A DNA stretch of 64,000 nt. Origin: Parelaphostrongylus tenuis. Lineage: Eukaryota > Nematoda > Chromadorea > Rhabditida > Metastrongylidae. The translations under genes and the position numbers were made by a program. This document shows, piece by piece, positions 9,166 to 20,322 of the stretch. The stretch covers positions 124,001-188,000 of the forward strand of contig JAHQIW010007344.1 of NCBI GenBank assembly GCA_019055375.1. Reading direction: 5' to 3'. Each line of letters begins with the position of its first letter. The stretch's first letter is position 1. The notes under the pieces were generated by a model. It saw only the letters and a list, made by a program, of their open reading frames with translations. It did no database searches and was not told the origin of the DNA.

Positions 9166-12100
9166 CTTGACATTCTTTAGCAATTTGCATTTTATTCCTT
9201 GCTGGCCAAGACGAGGTTGTTGTAATAATGAATTGAATAATATAATTGTAATTTGATTGTCAATAAAAACCTCATGCCTGAATAAGAAAAAAAATATCTC
9301 AAATAACGTAGCATAATAAACCGACTTACACTTAATTTTGGTCAGAAAATCATTCGAATGATACTGTACTCCAGAAGATTTAACACGGTATGATTACGGA
9401 GACGAACATTGGAAGGGCTACCAACTGTGGACAGTCGAATTAATCCGGCTTCTTGAAGAAGGCGAAGACGTTGTGACATTAGCTGGGTAAATTTTTGATG
9501 ACCACCTCGTATTAGTATATCAGTGAAACAAGTACTTAAGAGCATTTCGGTGTTATTTTTGTCACTGTTTGAAAAATTGTATTTCATATGGTATTCATGA
9601 AAAAGTCATATGACTTGAGAAAGCATGAAATGCCGCAAAATGTAAGACAACACAAAAAATACTACGAAATATAGTTGTCCAATACATTTCTGTTAGATCA
9701 CAGACTATTACAAATACACTAACACGCTCACGACGAGGTAAAAGCATAGCTTATATTCCTATGTTCATAGATTACATTAACATTATCACATCAAAAATAC
9801 GCTCGACATAAACCATCAGCGTTAACAATCGGAAATTCTTCTCCTTCCTGAAAGAAGTTAGACCGGAAATGAGCAGATTTTTTCTCAACACCCTCGATAC
9901 TCTTCAACGACAATTCCTCTCTCTGAGGGCGGAGTTTAACTTGCCGCTGACTCCTCCCTTTTCTCCTGTTTTTCAAGAACACTCACAGCTTCAGTTCTGT
10001 CTTCCCAAATCGTGTTAATCACGATAGTCCTACTTTTTCAGAGTGGATATCCACCTGAACTTCTCAGATCAATCGATGGCTCGACGGTCCTCGCGTCTTC
10101 GTTGAAACACGATAGAGGAAATCATTAGTTTGTCGAAGAATTTGGACGCTGTTTTCTAAAGCTTCCCGCTATAGTTTTATCGCCTTAAGTCTCCAGGATC
10201 AGAGCCACATTTGGCCTCGGCCTTCGCACCAACTTTTTTTGGTCTACACTAGGTGTGGATCTCTGTTGGAATAGATTCTGTTTCTGGATTTTCCTCACCT
10301 ATTCTCCTTTGATTAACTTCTCCAAGCTAGTAAATCCAACTCTGGCAGTGAACCAAAGTTCTCTTAGAAATACACAGGCAGATCAGTTTATTTCGCTAGT
10401 TACTCTGTAATCAGCGTCTCTGAAAATTCTACCGACCAGTTGCTCCGTTTCTGAGGATCTGATTCAGTAATTTCACAACCACAGCAGTGTCGTCGTCATC
10501 GCCTCGGTTTCCGGCGGGAGACGGCGCTCCAGCCACCAATCGGTCTCCTAGCAAATGTCATTCCTCCCCGAAAAAACGCCGTCGTTGCTCACTGTGGTGC
10601 TTTTGCATTGGTCATGCTCTGAAAAACCCACCATTGCACTCTCATGAGCAGGGCAGTCCATACGGTGTTTTCATCGCCTCGACTTCACCAACTGAATTGA
10701 ACCGCCCACAAGAGTCAGGCTTCGCCATGTCCACCACCGACGATCCGTCGAAACCGATTCTTTTGAATCTAGATATTCCGGCCGTCTCCACTCGACGTGA
10801 GTTTTTACATTCAGTTGCTGTCGTTTCAAATGTATAATTTTATCGCTTTATCATGACCAACAAAGCAATTCAACTATAGACTTTTATTTGGTGTAAAATT
10901 CGAGTCACATCATTACAATCACACATCAATTTGAAATATTTTGATTTATAAATTTCCAAATTTGAGTATTATAATGGATTATTTATTATAAGAGGATCCT
11001 ACGAAACGTGAAAAAGTAGAAGAAAAAGAGAGTTGCTATGGAACAACTTAGCATCTTACGGAGTAAGTAGGGAATGTTATATAGAATTGATGTTATCCAG
11101 ATGTTTGAAACAAATTTGTTTTTTCTCCTAATAGTTGAGTAATTGCTCAATGTCGTGTTCTGTATTACAAACAATTTGCCTTCCATTAACTCTCTTTTAC
11201 TCATTCCTTGACTCTTCTGCTAAATAGTTTTAGAAGCAACATAATATTGAGGCTTTTTCTATCACTATGTCTAAAATTCAGAAAATCACGTGCTCTGTCA
11301 TCACAAGCAGCACTGATGCCATCTCTGAATGTTTCCGGAGCTTTTCAAACCATGTCCATAGGACATTATGGGCTTCTTGTTTGTCCTAAAGCATCGTCAA
11401 CAAGACTACCTGACCGGAAATATTGTCAGCAAAACTGATTTGTATTGTGGTTGTCGAGAAGTAGATAAAAAGAACTCTATAAATACTTCGAAAATGAGGT
11501 TTATCTATTTTGATTGAAAAATAATCTGATGAGTCGCTGAAGATCTCTAAGGTCATTCTTCTTTGGTTCTCATCACTTCTGTGGCATGGCGGAATGGCTT
11601 TTACTTAATCCTCTTTCCTCAAAGGTTGAAATGGGCTTGACATCTAACCTGCCTATTAGCCTCATTCAGAATGGCAGACTTGATTGAACACTCAAAGTAG
11701 TTTCAAGTGTTCTTTTGAGCGAAAAATGAAATCATATATCAATTCTGTGCGAAATTTCGCAATATTCAACATAGAGACTCTAATGTGAACGTTTTCTGCT
11801 GGAAGTGTATTGGGCGTGATCATATATTTTATCAATTTCGACTACCCTATCATAGTATGAAGCAAGTTCTGCACAAATCGTAAATTTCACCTTTTCAGTC
11901 CTACCTCTATATTCTATTTTTGTTAATGTATGAAATTTTTATAATGCAAATGGATTTTCTAGACTTACGTTATAAAACTGATGTCTTCACTTGTCAAATA
12001 ATAACTGACATAACTATAATACTAATTTTTTTACAGTGTGTGTAGAGGGACATCCTTTGTTCCAAATAATGTGAACCATTCGATGACGGCATTTTCTCGA

Positions 12101-12766
12101 ATGGTATGTAGATAGAATTGATAGTGCAAACGAATTAAAATGTCGAGCGATCTTCGAACTCTTTCGGAATTCTGTTCATCACCATGATATTGGCGGTAGT
12201 AGCCACAATTAAGCACGCCAAATTTCGAACGAATAGAATTGGTGACAAGATATAATTGTACTCAAAAAGGCGTTCCGTTTAGCCATCAAATAGTTAACCA
12301 CCCTCACCATGGGTGACTCGTTTAACAAACACAAAGTTTTCAACGTTATCAATCCCCAGGGATTGGCTGCAGATATTTGACTTCATTAGACACACTAGTG
12401 GTGGTTAAAAAAAACTCTTGGAGATGTGCCCTGCCAATGTACAAATCAGAGTTGCTTTGCAGCTCGGACAAGTTAATTAGCACCTTTCGGACTTCGTAGC
12501 AGCGCTAATCTTGATTTTCTCACAACATGTTTGAGAACAAACTAGCTATCACTAATGTACTGTTGAACATCTGTGACCACTGAGCTAACTTCCGCCCAAA
12601 AAAATCATACGAATGCTTCAATAAAGGAAACAAAACTGTGGTTTGAAGAGAAAAAAAAAAGAATGAGCAAGCATACTCACCAGCGGTACGAGCGAACATA
12701 GTAATGGCGATTCCGTCTCTGATAATATCATTCTCGCTAGTTCCATCGCTCACTTTGTTGTAAATG
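9166..12766 (-). CDS. four-exon gene fragment, unrecognised protein
   Basis: Four minus-strand exons join in consistent phase. Exon 1 is 12681-12766 (acceptor ATCATTTAG, donor GTGAGT; reads KVSDGTSENDIIRDG in part). Exon 2 is 12035-12260 (acceptor TTTTTGAG, donor GTAAAA; reads KFGVLNCGYYRQYHGDEQ). Exon 3 is 9370-9564 (acceptor TTCAAACAG, donor GTACAG; reads FTQLMSQRLRLLQEAGLI). Exon 4 is 9166-9277 (acceptor TTCTTATTCAG, donor GTTAGT; reads HEVFIDNQITIILFNSLLQQ). The joins leave 1+2, 2+1 and 2+1 bases with no stop. A second, stronger GTAAGT donor near 9325 does not keep the frame. The protein looks helical and leucine-rich, and I do not recognise the family. Upstream exons are missing; a candidate with donor GTAAGC lies near 15333-15400. 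The 3' continuation is likely the exon at 8526-8781. Confidence 0.55.
10042..10128 (+). CDS. possible short exon, unrecognised
   Basis: Follows the strong acceptor CCTACTTTTTCAG and is open for 28 codons to TAG at 10126-10128 (starts SGYPPELLRSIDGS). It lies in the long intron of the minus-strand gene. It may be a 3' terminal exon of an unrelated plus-strand transcript, or chance. Confidence 0.22.
   Translation, partial: SGYPPELLRSIDGSTVLASSLKHDRGNH
10484..10796 (+). CDS. probable 5' coding exon, Ser/Pro-rich N-terminus
   Basis: Open from an in-frame stop at about 10459 to a canonical GTGAGT donor after 10796, with a possible acceptor (AACCACAG) near 10483. The only in-frame ATG is at 10727, in a good context (GCCATGTCC), giving MSTTDDPSKPILLNLDIPAV before the donor. 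The open frame upstream of that ATG is Ser/Pro-rich, with a basic KKRRR cluster and a CSLWCFC cysteine patch. It may therefore be coding from an earlier exon or be 5' UTR after trans-splicing. It is clearly GC-richer than its surroundings. It sits on the opposite strand inside the 9.6-12.0 kb intron. A later in-phase continuation is possible near 11290-11434. Family not recognised. Confidence 0.45.
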
Positions 12767-12769
12767 CTA

Positions 12770-13295
12770 AATGATAATTATATAGATAAAGAAGCTATTA
12801 TGTTTTTAATAAGCATTACTTTTCGATATCAACACTGCTTTTACTATATTTATTGTGAATGATAATCTGTTAATATTACCAATATCTCAGGAAGTCTCAA
12901 GGCTTCTATTATATAGTAGTGTGTTAGAGCAAAACTTGTTTATGATGGATTTTTAGGGATAAAAATTTACGCTAATTTCCCACTTTGAAACCAAAGACAT
13001 TAGCTTCTAAGAGAATTCACATAAAGATGACTTAGCCCTGCTTTGTTATGGATTATCATCTCCTCGTCACAATCTGGACTAAAGCGCTACAATGTCTAAC
13101 TTTTATTTACTGTCCAACTTATTCATGGCAAAGTATGATGTGGAAGACAACCACACGAATGTTAGTATACGAACAAAACTCCGAACCTTGAATAAACTTC
13201 GAATCTACGATTGCTCTCTCTGAGAGCTCACTAAGCGTCATAGGATTGATCTAAGGAGCAAAATCTGGAGCCTAAGGTGGCTTGGAGTCCGCGTT
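12770..13295. other. no feature recognised
   Basis: AT-rich sequence upstream of the first recognised minus-strand exon, with no convincing exon. Confidence 0.3.
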
Positions 13296-13345
13296 TGCTC
13301 TTTCCGCAGTATCACGTGCTATACACTACACCAATGGCGATCCGT
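13295..13345 (-). repeat. tRNA-like SINE head fragment
   Basis: On the minus strand TGGTGTAGTGTATAGCACGTG resembles a tRNA A box and matches the head at 5305-5380. No B box is clear. Confidence 0.3.
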
Positions 13346-13616
13346 GCTTTACCTTTCTATCAGCCATCTCATTAGCGTTAACGACTGATTGCTAAGAGCT
13401 AATTGCATATTGTGACAGTGTTTCCCCACGGCCCCACGAAGGCTGTTGCTCTGTCTTTCTCTCATATCTTAATCTTATAGATTCTATCAACAATTACCCA
13501 TTAAAGCCGTAAAATCTAGCATCAAATCACTTGTGGCTTACAGTAGATATGTCTAGTCTGAGGCTTAATGTCACCAGCTAAGGTGTAATTTAGAAACTAT
13601 GGTCGTCTTTCAGGAA

Positions 13617-14035
13617 AATCTTAATCTTATGCCTGATAGTTATTTTTGAGCATATGGGCACATATACAGTGCAACACACGTGTTTCGGCCTTGCAGCGTT
13701 GTCAATTGCACGGTGCCCTTTCTTTCGGTCAGTTCCTCGGAGATCTGTTTGCATAGAAGAGTCGGCGACGGACGTTTTACACGCAACGATAAGTGACAAA
13801 ATTATCGAACGGGCAGTGTTATACACTCGATTGCTCTTGGCTGGTAATTATAAAATATCATATCTTTCGCTTCGAGTGTTTCTTGAGACCACGCTCAGAT
13901 TTCAATATGCCTGATAGTTATTTTTGAGACATACATTAGTCTGTTATGGGCGCTTATACAATGCAATGCACGTGTTTCAAAAAAAAACTATCAGGCATAT
14001 TTATTTTTGATCGTGATCTCAAGAAACGCTCAAAA
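13617..14035. mobile_element. foldback element F2, two overlapping partial copies
   Basis: Contains the arm ATGCCTGATAGTTATTTTTGA three times in direct and inverted forms, ACACGTGTTTC near 13678, and the conserved end module GAGTGTTTCTTGAGACCACG. The left copy retains GAAACACGTGTG on the minus strand, but its CUGAUGA box is degraded. The second copy has collapsed to its arms around a run of A. Looks like insertion of one copy into or beside another. Confidence 0.5.
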
Positions 14036-14639
14036 CGATAGTTTAGCTTATTCTCTTGTGTCAACTTCATCATTCCATAGAAATTTAGTGAATCCTGGCA
14101 ATGACAGGAGAAATTTAACCGCATTCATTGATCACCCACAAGTCCATAATGGTTGATGTGCACGGAATATTGCGTGTTGAATAATATTTGGACAAATGGA
14201 TTGCCTTGTAAAATAACGCAGTTGATTTGTGTATTAATTCGAAGTATGTGCGAAAGTAAGCAGAATGGCGATGCACAGTATACTGTCCTAAAATCTAGTG
14301 TTTGAGAGCGGATAATTGGCTCAGAGCTTCCGTATCATTGAATTCAATTGAGCGCTCGCATAAAGAAAAGAGACATAGGAGGTGGTAGCTGCTTATTCCG
14401 TTAAGATATGCGGAACCTTGAAAAAATTCAAATTCTATATGGACTTGTTCTGTTTCGTATACTATGTTTGAAGATGGTTAAGGCTTTGTATAGACATATC
14501 AAGGACCAAGAGCATAAGAATTCTTCTAAAAATCTAATTATATATTGCGCTGAGATGACAATGAAAGAAATATTAGTCATGTGTATCAATACCTTCTAAT
14601 TGAAACGTTTTGTTACATATGCTCCATAACAGCCGTAAG

Positions 14640-15180
14640 CCGTGCAATCAACAATCAGTTCTCTCGAAAACGCTAAATTAAGTGATCTTTTCAGCTGACA
14701 TGCAGTGATACATCTTCGGCGCCGACTTCCCGTAATGGTAGGGGTGAGCGGCAAGGCAAGTGGTATTGATGAGGCATGCGAAAATACGCCGAAACGTACT
14801 TATATCATTAGAGATGCCTTCAAGAAACTTCTGAAAGGCTTAAGCCATTTTATCAGATCATACTACAGTCACAGTTGAACGTTTAGCCACATTTTTTCAT
14901 GATGAATATTATCTTCTACTGCGTGGTCGGCTGTTGAGCAGTTTTTAATCTAAACGCGTTAATACTCATAAGGTGAACATCCGATATGGATAGACTCCTT
15001 AGCAACCTAATGGAGACTGCTGAATCAAGTGCATGGACTCATGCGGTAACGGAAACATCCAACAATGGATCGACGACTGTTTTCGAGCATTGACAGCATC
15101 GCTTTCCACTTAGAAATGCATGAACTTCTTCTTCCTCTTCACTTTGGCACTAAGTGAAGAGCTGATGAAGGATCTCTTCA
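14640..15180. repeat. dispersed repeat shared with 60400-60900
   Basis: The block AGTGATACATCTTCGGCGCC and the following GCATGCGAAAATACG region match 60750-60860 (AGTGATACATTTTCGGCACC). Flanking blocks also match loosely in order. No open frame links it to a known transposon class. Confidence 0.4.
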
Positions 15181-15333
15181 CTTATTTATTTCTTCGACGA
15201 CAACTAATTCCATTTTCATGGTTACGATTTTTTTCGGAAGCGCTAGTAACTAAGTCAAATCTTACGAGTAGAGATTTCTGCGAATCAAAATTTTCTTAGG
15301 TATTATCTCTAGAAAACATCTGTTATAAGCTTA

Positions 15334-15400
15334 CCTTGGTAAAGACCCTCAGATATTATACGGTAAGAAAACGACCCATGGGAAGTCCTTTACTTAGATG
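15334..15400 (-). CDS. weak candidate exon
   Basis: Minus-strand frame reading RTSHGSFSYRIISEGLYQ ends at a GTAAGC donor just below 15334. The acceptor is poor and its exit phase does not fit the exon at 12681-12766 directly, so it is listed only as a lead for the missing 5' part of that gene. Confidence 0.18.
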
Positions 15401-16067
15401 TCGCATGTCGGGAATTTTTGCTGATTGAGTTTCTCTTCTGATACCTATCAAAAGCGCTTTTTCAAAACCGTATATAGTCATGTGAATAAAGACTTCTTAT
15501 TGCAGATATCAATATGCTTGACTGCATTCATTGGAGCCATTTGATTTTTAATGCTGTCCTTATTAAAATGAAAAAAATAGTTGGAAATAGCTTCTACATA
15601 AATGAGCTCCTTAACTAATGCATTTTCTATTATCATCAAAATATATAATTCAGAAGCAATTGTTTTTATAGGTTGCAGAGTGGTTAGTTTGACGCAGTTG
15701 CGTTAAAAAATCCGTTGATGGGAACTTCCCACACAAATGCGTAACCGACATGCAACAAACATCCAAGTCTTGTTGATTCTTTTCATGACATTGAACTGCA
15801 TTGTTCCACAACATAGCGTCCATCAATTTCAAAAACGTCCATCAATTTTGATCATCTGCACATTAAGTTGAGTTAACCCATTCGAAAAAAAAATCAATTC
15901 AATGACTTATCAGCACAGGAATTCCAACAAATTGTGCAATATTGTGTATTTACGAAGATCTTAAAGAAAATGCAAGAACATGCATAGTTCCCCTGTTTAA
16001 TGCAGAGTTAAGTGATAGTAAATATGAAAAGGATAAAATGGTAAAGCTTTAGGCGTTGATCAATCCC

Positions 16068-16335
16068 TGAGGGATGCGCCATTTCATTCGTCTTCAATTC
16101 TTAACTTCGCTTGAGTTGATTGAATGCATACCTGGCGTTTACAACGACTCGCGGTGGCCTCCCGCTGTACCGAGTCAGTGCTGCTTATCCACCCAAACAA
16201 GTCTGAGACCAGTCTGCTACAAATTTTTTCGACTCCGAAGGGATGGATGGCTTGGTGTTTCATGAGCGTGAGATCGAACCATTGACCCCGTGTGCGACGT
16301 GGAGCACCTTTAACCACTGCGCCACATGCGTTTAT
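16068..16335 (-). repeat. SINE family T2, near full-length
   Basis: On the minus strand it begins with a tRNA-like head (TGGCGCAGTGGTTAAAGG, then GGTTCGATCTC as B box). The body contains CACCAAGCCATCCATCCC, and the tail is GGGATTGATCAACGCC. The same body or tail recurs at 17900, 29290, 36612, 39100, 42530 and 53010. Confidence 0.65.
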
Positions 16336-16619
16336 GTAGTAATTTATATAGGAAATATAGTACAATTGTATTCTTGCGAAATCGAGAACAACTCCAGCAT
16401 TCATAGACTCAGCACTTGTTCTGGCTAGCTCTTTGAAGGCTTTTGGACTCATTTGCAATCGTTTTCCTAATTCGTGACTCCACTATCTATCGATCATGAT
16501 GATCCTAGTTTATCTTTCACGTAATCAACAACATTTGAAGCTCAGAAGGAAAACCAGCACTCTCCTTTGCAAGAAAAGTTGAAGGTGATTTTGTTCTTCT
16601 AGATTTCTTCAGACTGACA

Positions 16620-16830
16620 AAGTGGTAGCTGACTGAGTGATTGAGATGCTCGTCACGGGGCGACGTGGAGCCGATCCCTATCCCATCCACTGTCTTCCGT
16701 AGTGAACAACGAACGCCTATGAAACGCCAGAGCTGAGCCATCTTTAAGGCGTGAAGGAGAAAAGACAAATTCAATGGCAGAAGTACTGGGAATGGAGCAG
16801 TGAAAAAAAAACTGCGAGACGGCTCTAAAG
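16620..16830 (+). repeat. SINE family T1, diverged
   Basis: A tRNA-like head (GAGTGATTGAGATGCTCG, GACGTGGAGCCGATCCC) is followed by a body with AGAAGTACTGGGAATGGAGC and an A run. The overlapping open frame 16517-16846 minus is therefore a repeat shadow. Confidence 0.45.
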
Positions 16831-16839
16831 TGCTAAAAA

Positions 16840-17550
16840 AGTTCAAATGCTAAGTGTACTCATGATTGCATCAGTCAGCCGAGTGCACTTCGTTTTTGAA
16901 ATTTTGTATCAAATTGTTACTATGGTTATAAAGAAGGAGAACCGAGAAATCAAAGGAACTGTGGAAGACGAACAGTTCAAAGTTGCTGAAAGAATTTGAG
17001 TACGTAAATCAGCTGGGCTCTCAAAGACACCCTAGCAAAAAAACTAAATTCAATTACTGTGGAGTTGTATGATCGAAAGTCAAAGTGATCCCAGCAGTGC
17101 ACTATTTTTCATTCAAAAGAAGTTTGATGGAAATTCCATGGAAGTGAATGCACAATCTTTATCTAAGATGTCTAGCCTCTAGTTTTTTTTTGCGTTACAG
17201 TAGCTCTAGCGAATACACTTCCACAATCGCGTAAATGACATTGTCTGTGGAGAAAATAAAAACTATTATCGACAGAAATTTCCAAGCTTCGCTTTGGTCT
17301 CTAACAAAGGACTAATTACTGTTAGACGCCCGTTGTTATTGAATCATGTCCTGTTTAAATTTCCATTTTCAATTAGGAAGTTGTACTCCTTAGAGTCTCC
17401 ATCTCCCCTGGGAGGTGGCATTTCATCTCTTATAATGTAAAAACATTTGTAGAAATAATTTGAGCGGAGTCTCGTATTTCTACTGAATGTGAATCTTAAT
17501 ACCATGCAGAAGGCAAAAGCGAAAACGAATGGATTTTAAAGATTGTGCTT
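16840..17550. other. no feature recognised
   Basis: AT-rich sequence with no supported exon or repeat. Confidence 0.3.
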
Positions 17551-17554
17551 TGAG

Positions 17555-17758
17555 TCAACAGCTTGGTTTTTCATGAATTTTGTTGCGAGTTTTCCTCAAG
17601 TTATGGAAACAAGGGTATTGTTGCTCATGAATTTCCGCGGCAGGCATAAACCATAAAAGGACACGTGTGGAGCACAATGACAAGAGGTGCCCTGGAATGA
17701 ACACTGAGCTGATTACTGCCTCTAATGCGTGTATCGACCTCACCAACCAATTCATCAT
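17555..17758 (-). CDS. weak open frame, unrecognised
   Basis: 67-codon minus-strand frame beginning at an ATG (17758) with protein-like composition and a basic, polar C-terminus. No convincing splice sites flank it, and length alone is compatible with chance. Confidence 0.18.
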   Translation of the reverse strand: MMNWLVRSIHALEAVISSVFIPGHLLSLCSTRVLLWFMPAAEIHEQQYPCFHNLRKTRNKIHEKPSC

Positions 17759-17899
17759 TCCAGAATGGGCAGATTTACGTCAAACTTCTCTAGAAGGAGA
17801 GCAGCGCTAACTAGATACATTGCTATGTCATCGTGAACTATTTTATAGGTCACATAGGCATTCATAGGTCACGATCACATGTACCATCCTTGACTATAG

Positions 17900-18060
17900 G
17901 CTCGCAGAGGTTAGAGGTGCAGTGCAATGCACAAGCAGTAGCTGACTCGACCTCGTAGTTTGCTCTCAGCAAGCCTTCCATCCCTCATGAGTAGACAAGC
18001 TACAACCGTAATTCTGACAGGACAATAACACTTACTTGATAGATTCATAAGTCAAGCGTG
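17900..18060 (+). repeat. SINE family T2, diverged
   Basis: An A-box-like GAGGTTAGAGGTGCAGTGC is followed by CAAGCCTTCCATCCCTCA, the T2 body signature. The tail is truncated. A further tail fragment (GGCCAGATGTGCATTCACC) lies at 18362-18420. Confidence 0.4.
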
Positions 18061-18834
18061 ATACATCTCTAACGGATTAATCGAGCTCTGTCTTTTGTAC
18101 TTTATGCTTGACTATGTCGGATGCATAGCATATTTTCGAGGATTCGACTAACAAGTATTGCCTATCCGCTTATCTTTTTGTCGTTTAACGGACGCTATGG
18201 ACTAGTGTGGCGACGAGATTAGAGATTTCCGACAATATGTACACAATCGCCGCTATGATCCACAGCCTGGGGCTACCAGGTCTTTTTAGGTCAAGAAGAT
18301 GAAATTTGTTTGGAATGATAAAACGCTGATATGTTGCTCAAAAGGCTCTTGAAGGCCATTTTACAGGCCAGATGTGCATTCACCTAATCTCTACGGTGCT
18401 AAGTGAAGGCGAATTCTCAGCATAACCCACGGGGTTGCTCATCTGCGATCGCAATCAGTACGTTCCCATATTGCCACGAGTTACATTCATACTATAATTT
18501 TATAGGGACTATTTGGAAACGCTTAGTGTTTTTGTGTGGAGAGTGATAATTGTTCGATTCTCATATAAGCAAATGACTCAGACTTCCAGTGCAACGCAAC
18601 TTACCAGCTTATTGCGTGAGTTATCGAGTTTACCAAGTAACACACAGCAACTGGTATCTTTTCAAGAATGATTGAGATGTCTTCGCGATTCTCATAGTTC
18701 TATATGTTCACTATATTCGCTCACAGCGGTCATGTACCAAATTAAATTATCTTTTGCGCGTCACTGCGTAAAAATTCGTTGCACGACTCGTGAGACGACA
18801 TTTTAGCTGAAGTATTCCTTCAATAAGTATCGCT

Positions 18835-18970
18835 GGCCGAGTGGCTAGTGATGATCGACGCGGGTATCTCCCACCACCTTCTTCCAAGCATCCACTGACA
18901 ATCAATAGCGACTACCCTACGGAGCACCCCATCCTGCCTATATCAAGAATGTAAGGAGATGTGCTCAAGC
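18835..18970 (+). repeat. SINE family T1, 3'-shortened
   Basis: Head CTGGCCGAGTGGCTAGTG matches a tRNA-type A box. The block GAATGTAAGGAGATGTGCTC corresponds to GAATGTAGGGCGACATGCTC in the copy at 27006-27240. Confidence 0.5.
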
Positions 18971-18985
18971 AGTATTCGACGACGT

Positions 18986-19258
18986 TCATGAAGAAGACAA
19001 ATCCTCAACTAAACGATAAACATGAAACGGATTGATTGCCAGAAATACTAAGGTCCACACAATGCAAAAACTATGATACAGATCTAATAAGGTGAAGTAC
19101 AGTGAATCCTCAAAATGCAAGTATTTTTTATTTCGAATGTTGGCCGACGCGCCCTTATGAAGACTTGACTGCACAATTAAGAACTTTTTAATTTGTCGAT
19201 AGCTTCCCCCAAAGGACCGCGGCCTTCTTATGCGTAATCTATGCAATTCTTCAGTCAC
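18986..19258 (-). CDS. weak open frame with one hydrophobic segment
   Basis: 90-codon minus-strand frame starting at GTG. It has a basic first half and a possible membrane segment near residues 53-80 (LYFTLLDLYHSFCIVWTLVF). It may be an exon of a membrane protein, but no strong splice sites define it. Confidence 0.22.
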   Translation of the reverse strand: MTEELHRLRIRRPRSFGGSYRQIKKFLIVQSSLHKGASANIRNKKYLHFEDSLYFTLLDLYHSFCIVWTLVFLAINPFHVYRLVEDLSSS

Positions 19259-19448
19259 GACAATTCACAATGTTGGTTGTACAATCGGGTTGATGGAAAG
19301 ACAATAAGTCAGCTTCACATTTGGAGCATATCGATTCCTTTTCTATTATCCGAGTGATGATCATAAACAACCTTTCCTCAATCAATTTAAAACACCACAA
19401 ATTTTTCCCTCCTTGTTGGACATTTTTGAAATCATTCTCATTTTACAG

Positions 19449-19598
19449 CACTTCCGAAGAACACGGGATCGCTGGGAAAACAAAGGTTTGATTGGAGCTC
19501 TTTATACCCTGTGCTCCCAATCAACCACAGCATCTGTGCACTGCGTTAAGCTTCTCTCGCTCACTAGTTGTCTTCGATTGTACGGAAGTGCATATTAA
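19449..19598 (+). CDS. probable terminal coding exon, unrecognised
   Basis: The acceptor CATTCTCATTTTACAG ends at 19448. The frame then runs 49 codons in phase 0 to TAA, beginning HFRRTRDRWENKGLIGALYT. Good codon composition and a strong acceptor support it. Upstream plus-strand exons were not found. Confidence 0.4.
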   Translation, partial: HFRRTRDRWENKGLIGALYTLCSQSTTASVHCVKLLSLTSCLRLYGSAY

Positions 19599-19599
19599 T

Positions 19600-20066
19600 T
19601 TTTTCTATTTTATTTAATACAAATCTTCTCACACTAATCGCTTGCTTGAGGGTTTCGTCTTCTTCATGAATATCACAGATTATGGGGAGGGAGTTATTAA
19701 TCTCACACCGAGCATCTTTAATCACTCGGTCTGTGCCCTCTCCCCTGTTTGCTTTCTCACGTCAATGTTCAAGTAGAATTTGAATAGATATTTATTTATT
19801 CTGCAATTTTGTTCTGTCTCTTCTCCGTTAACCATCGTTGGATGTTCGTGATGTTACGAAAAGAACTCTGGTGTTGACCACTTGATCATCCAGGAGAATG
19901 CATAAAAATTAAGTCAGAAATGAGAGGAAATTTGATGGAATACTGCAATAGTTGGATTTTGTGAGCATATTGTAAGATTTTAATAGACCCATATTTGTAG
20001 GTTCATATATATCCTAGTAATTTTTCTCGTATAGTACCGCTAATAAAGGATAGCCTTTTTTTTTTC
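19600..20066. other. no feature recognised
   Basis: AT-rich, with no repeats or exons supported. Confidence 0.3.
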
Positions 20067-20067
20067 T

Positions 20068-20322
20068 TTGGAACAGAAGAAGGTTCGCTTATATTCTCAG
20101 TACTTGTTTATTCATTACATCGCAGTCTTCGCCTACAAGTTTATTCATTACATCGCAGTCTTCGCCTACAAGTTTATTCATTACATCGCAGTCTTTGCCT
20201 ACAAGCTAGTAAAATTAGGCCTGTCAGTTGTGCTACCTACAGTCCTCGTTAGCCATCTAGTTAGTCCAACAGACATTGATAGGTCTCCATTCTCCCCGCC
20301 GCAAGACGGCCTTGTGCTATGA
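20068..20322 (+). CDS. open frame containing a 3x33-bp tandem repeat
   Basis: Open for 84 codons from a non-ATG start after the acceptor-like CTTTGGAACAG. The tandem repeat encodes FIHYIAVFAYK three times, followed by a Leu/Val-rich segment and a proline-rich end. The repeat length is a multiple of three, so expansion keeps frame, which is suggestive of coding but not proof. Confidence 0.27.
   Translation: MEQKKVRLYSQYLFIHYIAVFAYKFIHYIAVFAYKFIHYIAVFAYKLVKLGLSVVLPTVLVSHLVSPTDIDRSPFSPPQDGLVL
20107..20205 (+). repeat. 33-bp tandem repeat, three copies
   Basis: Units start at 20107, 20140 and 20173 (TTTATTCATTACATCGCAGT and onward). Units 1 and 2 are identical and unit 3 differs by one base (CTTTGCC for CTTCGCC). 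Confidence 0.9.

Noticed and set aside
9420..9490. Possible extra hammerhead-like text (TTGAAGAAGGCGAAGACG) on the plus strand
   Set aside because: The GAAA box and stem I partner are missing, and the region is well explained as a coding exon on the minus strand.
16084..16458. 124-codon minus-strand open frame
   Set aside because: Spans a SINE family T2 copy; not coding.
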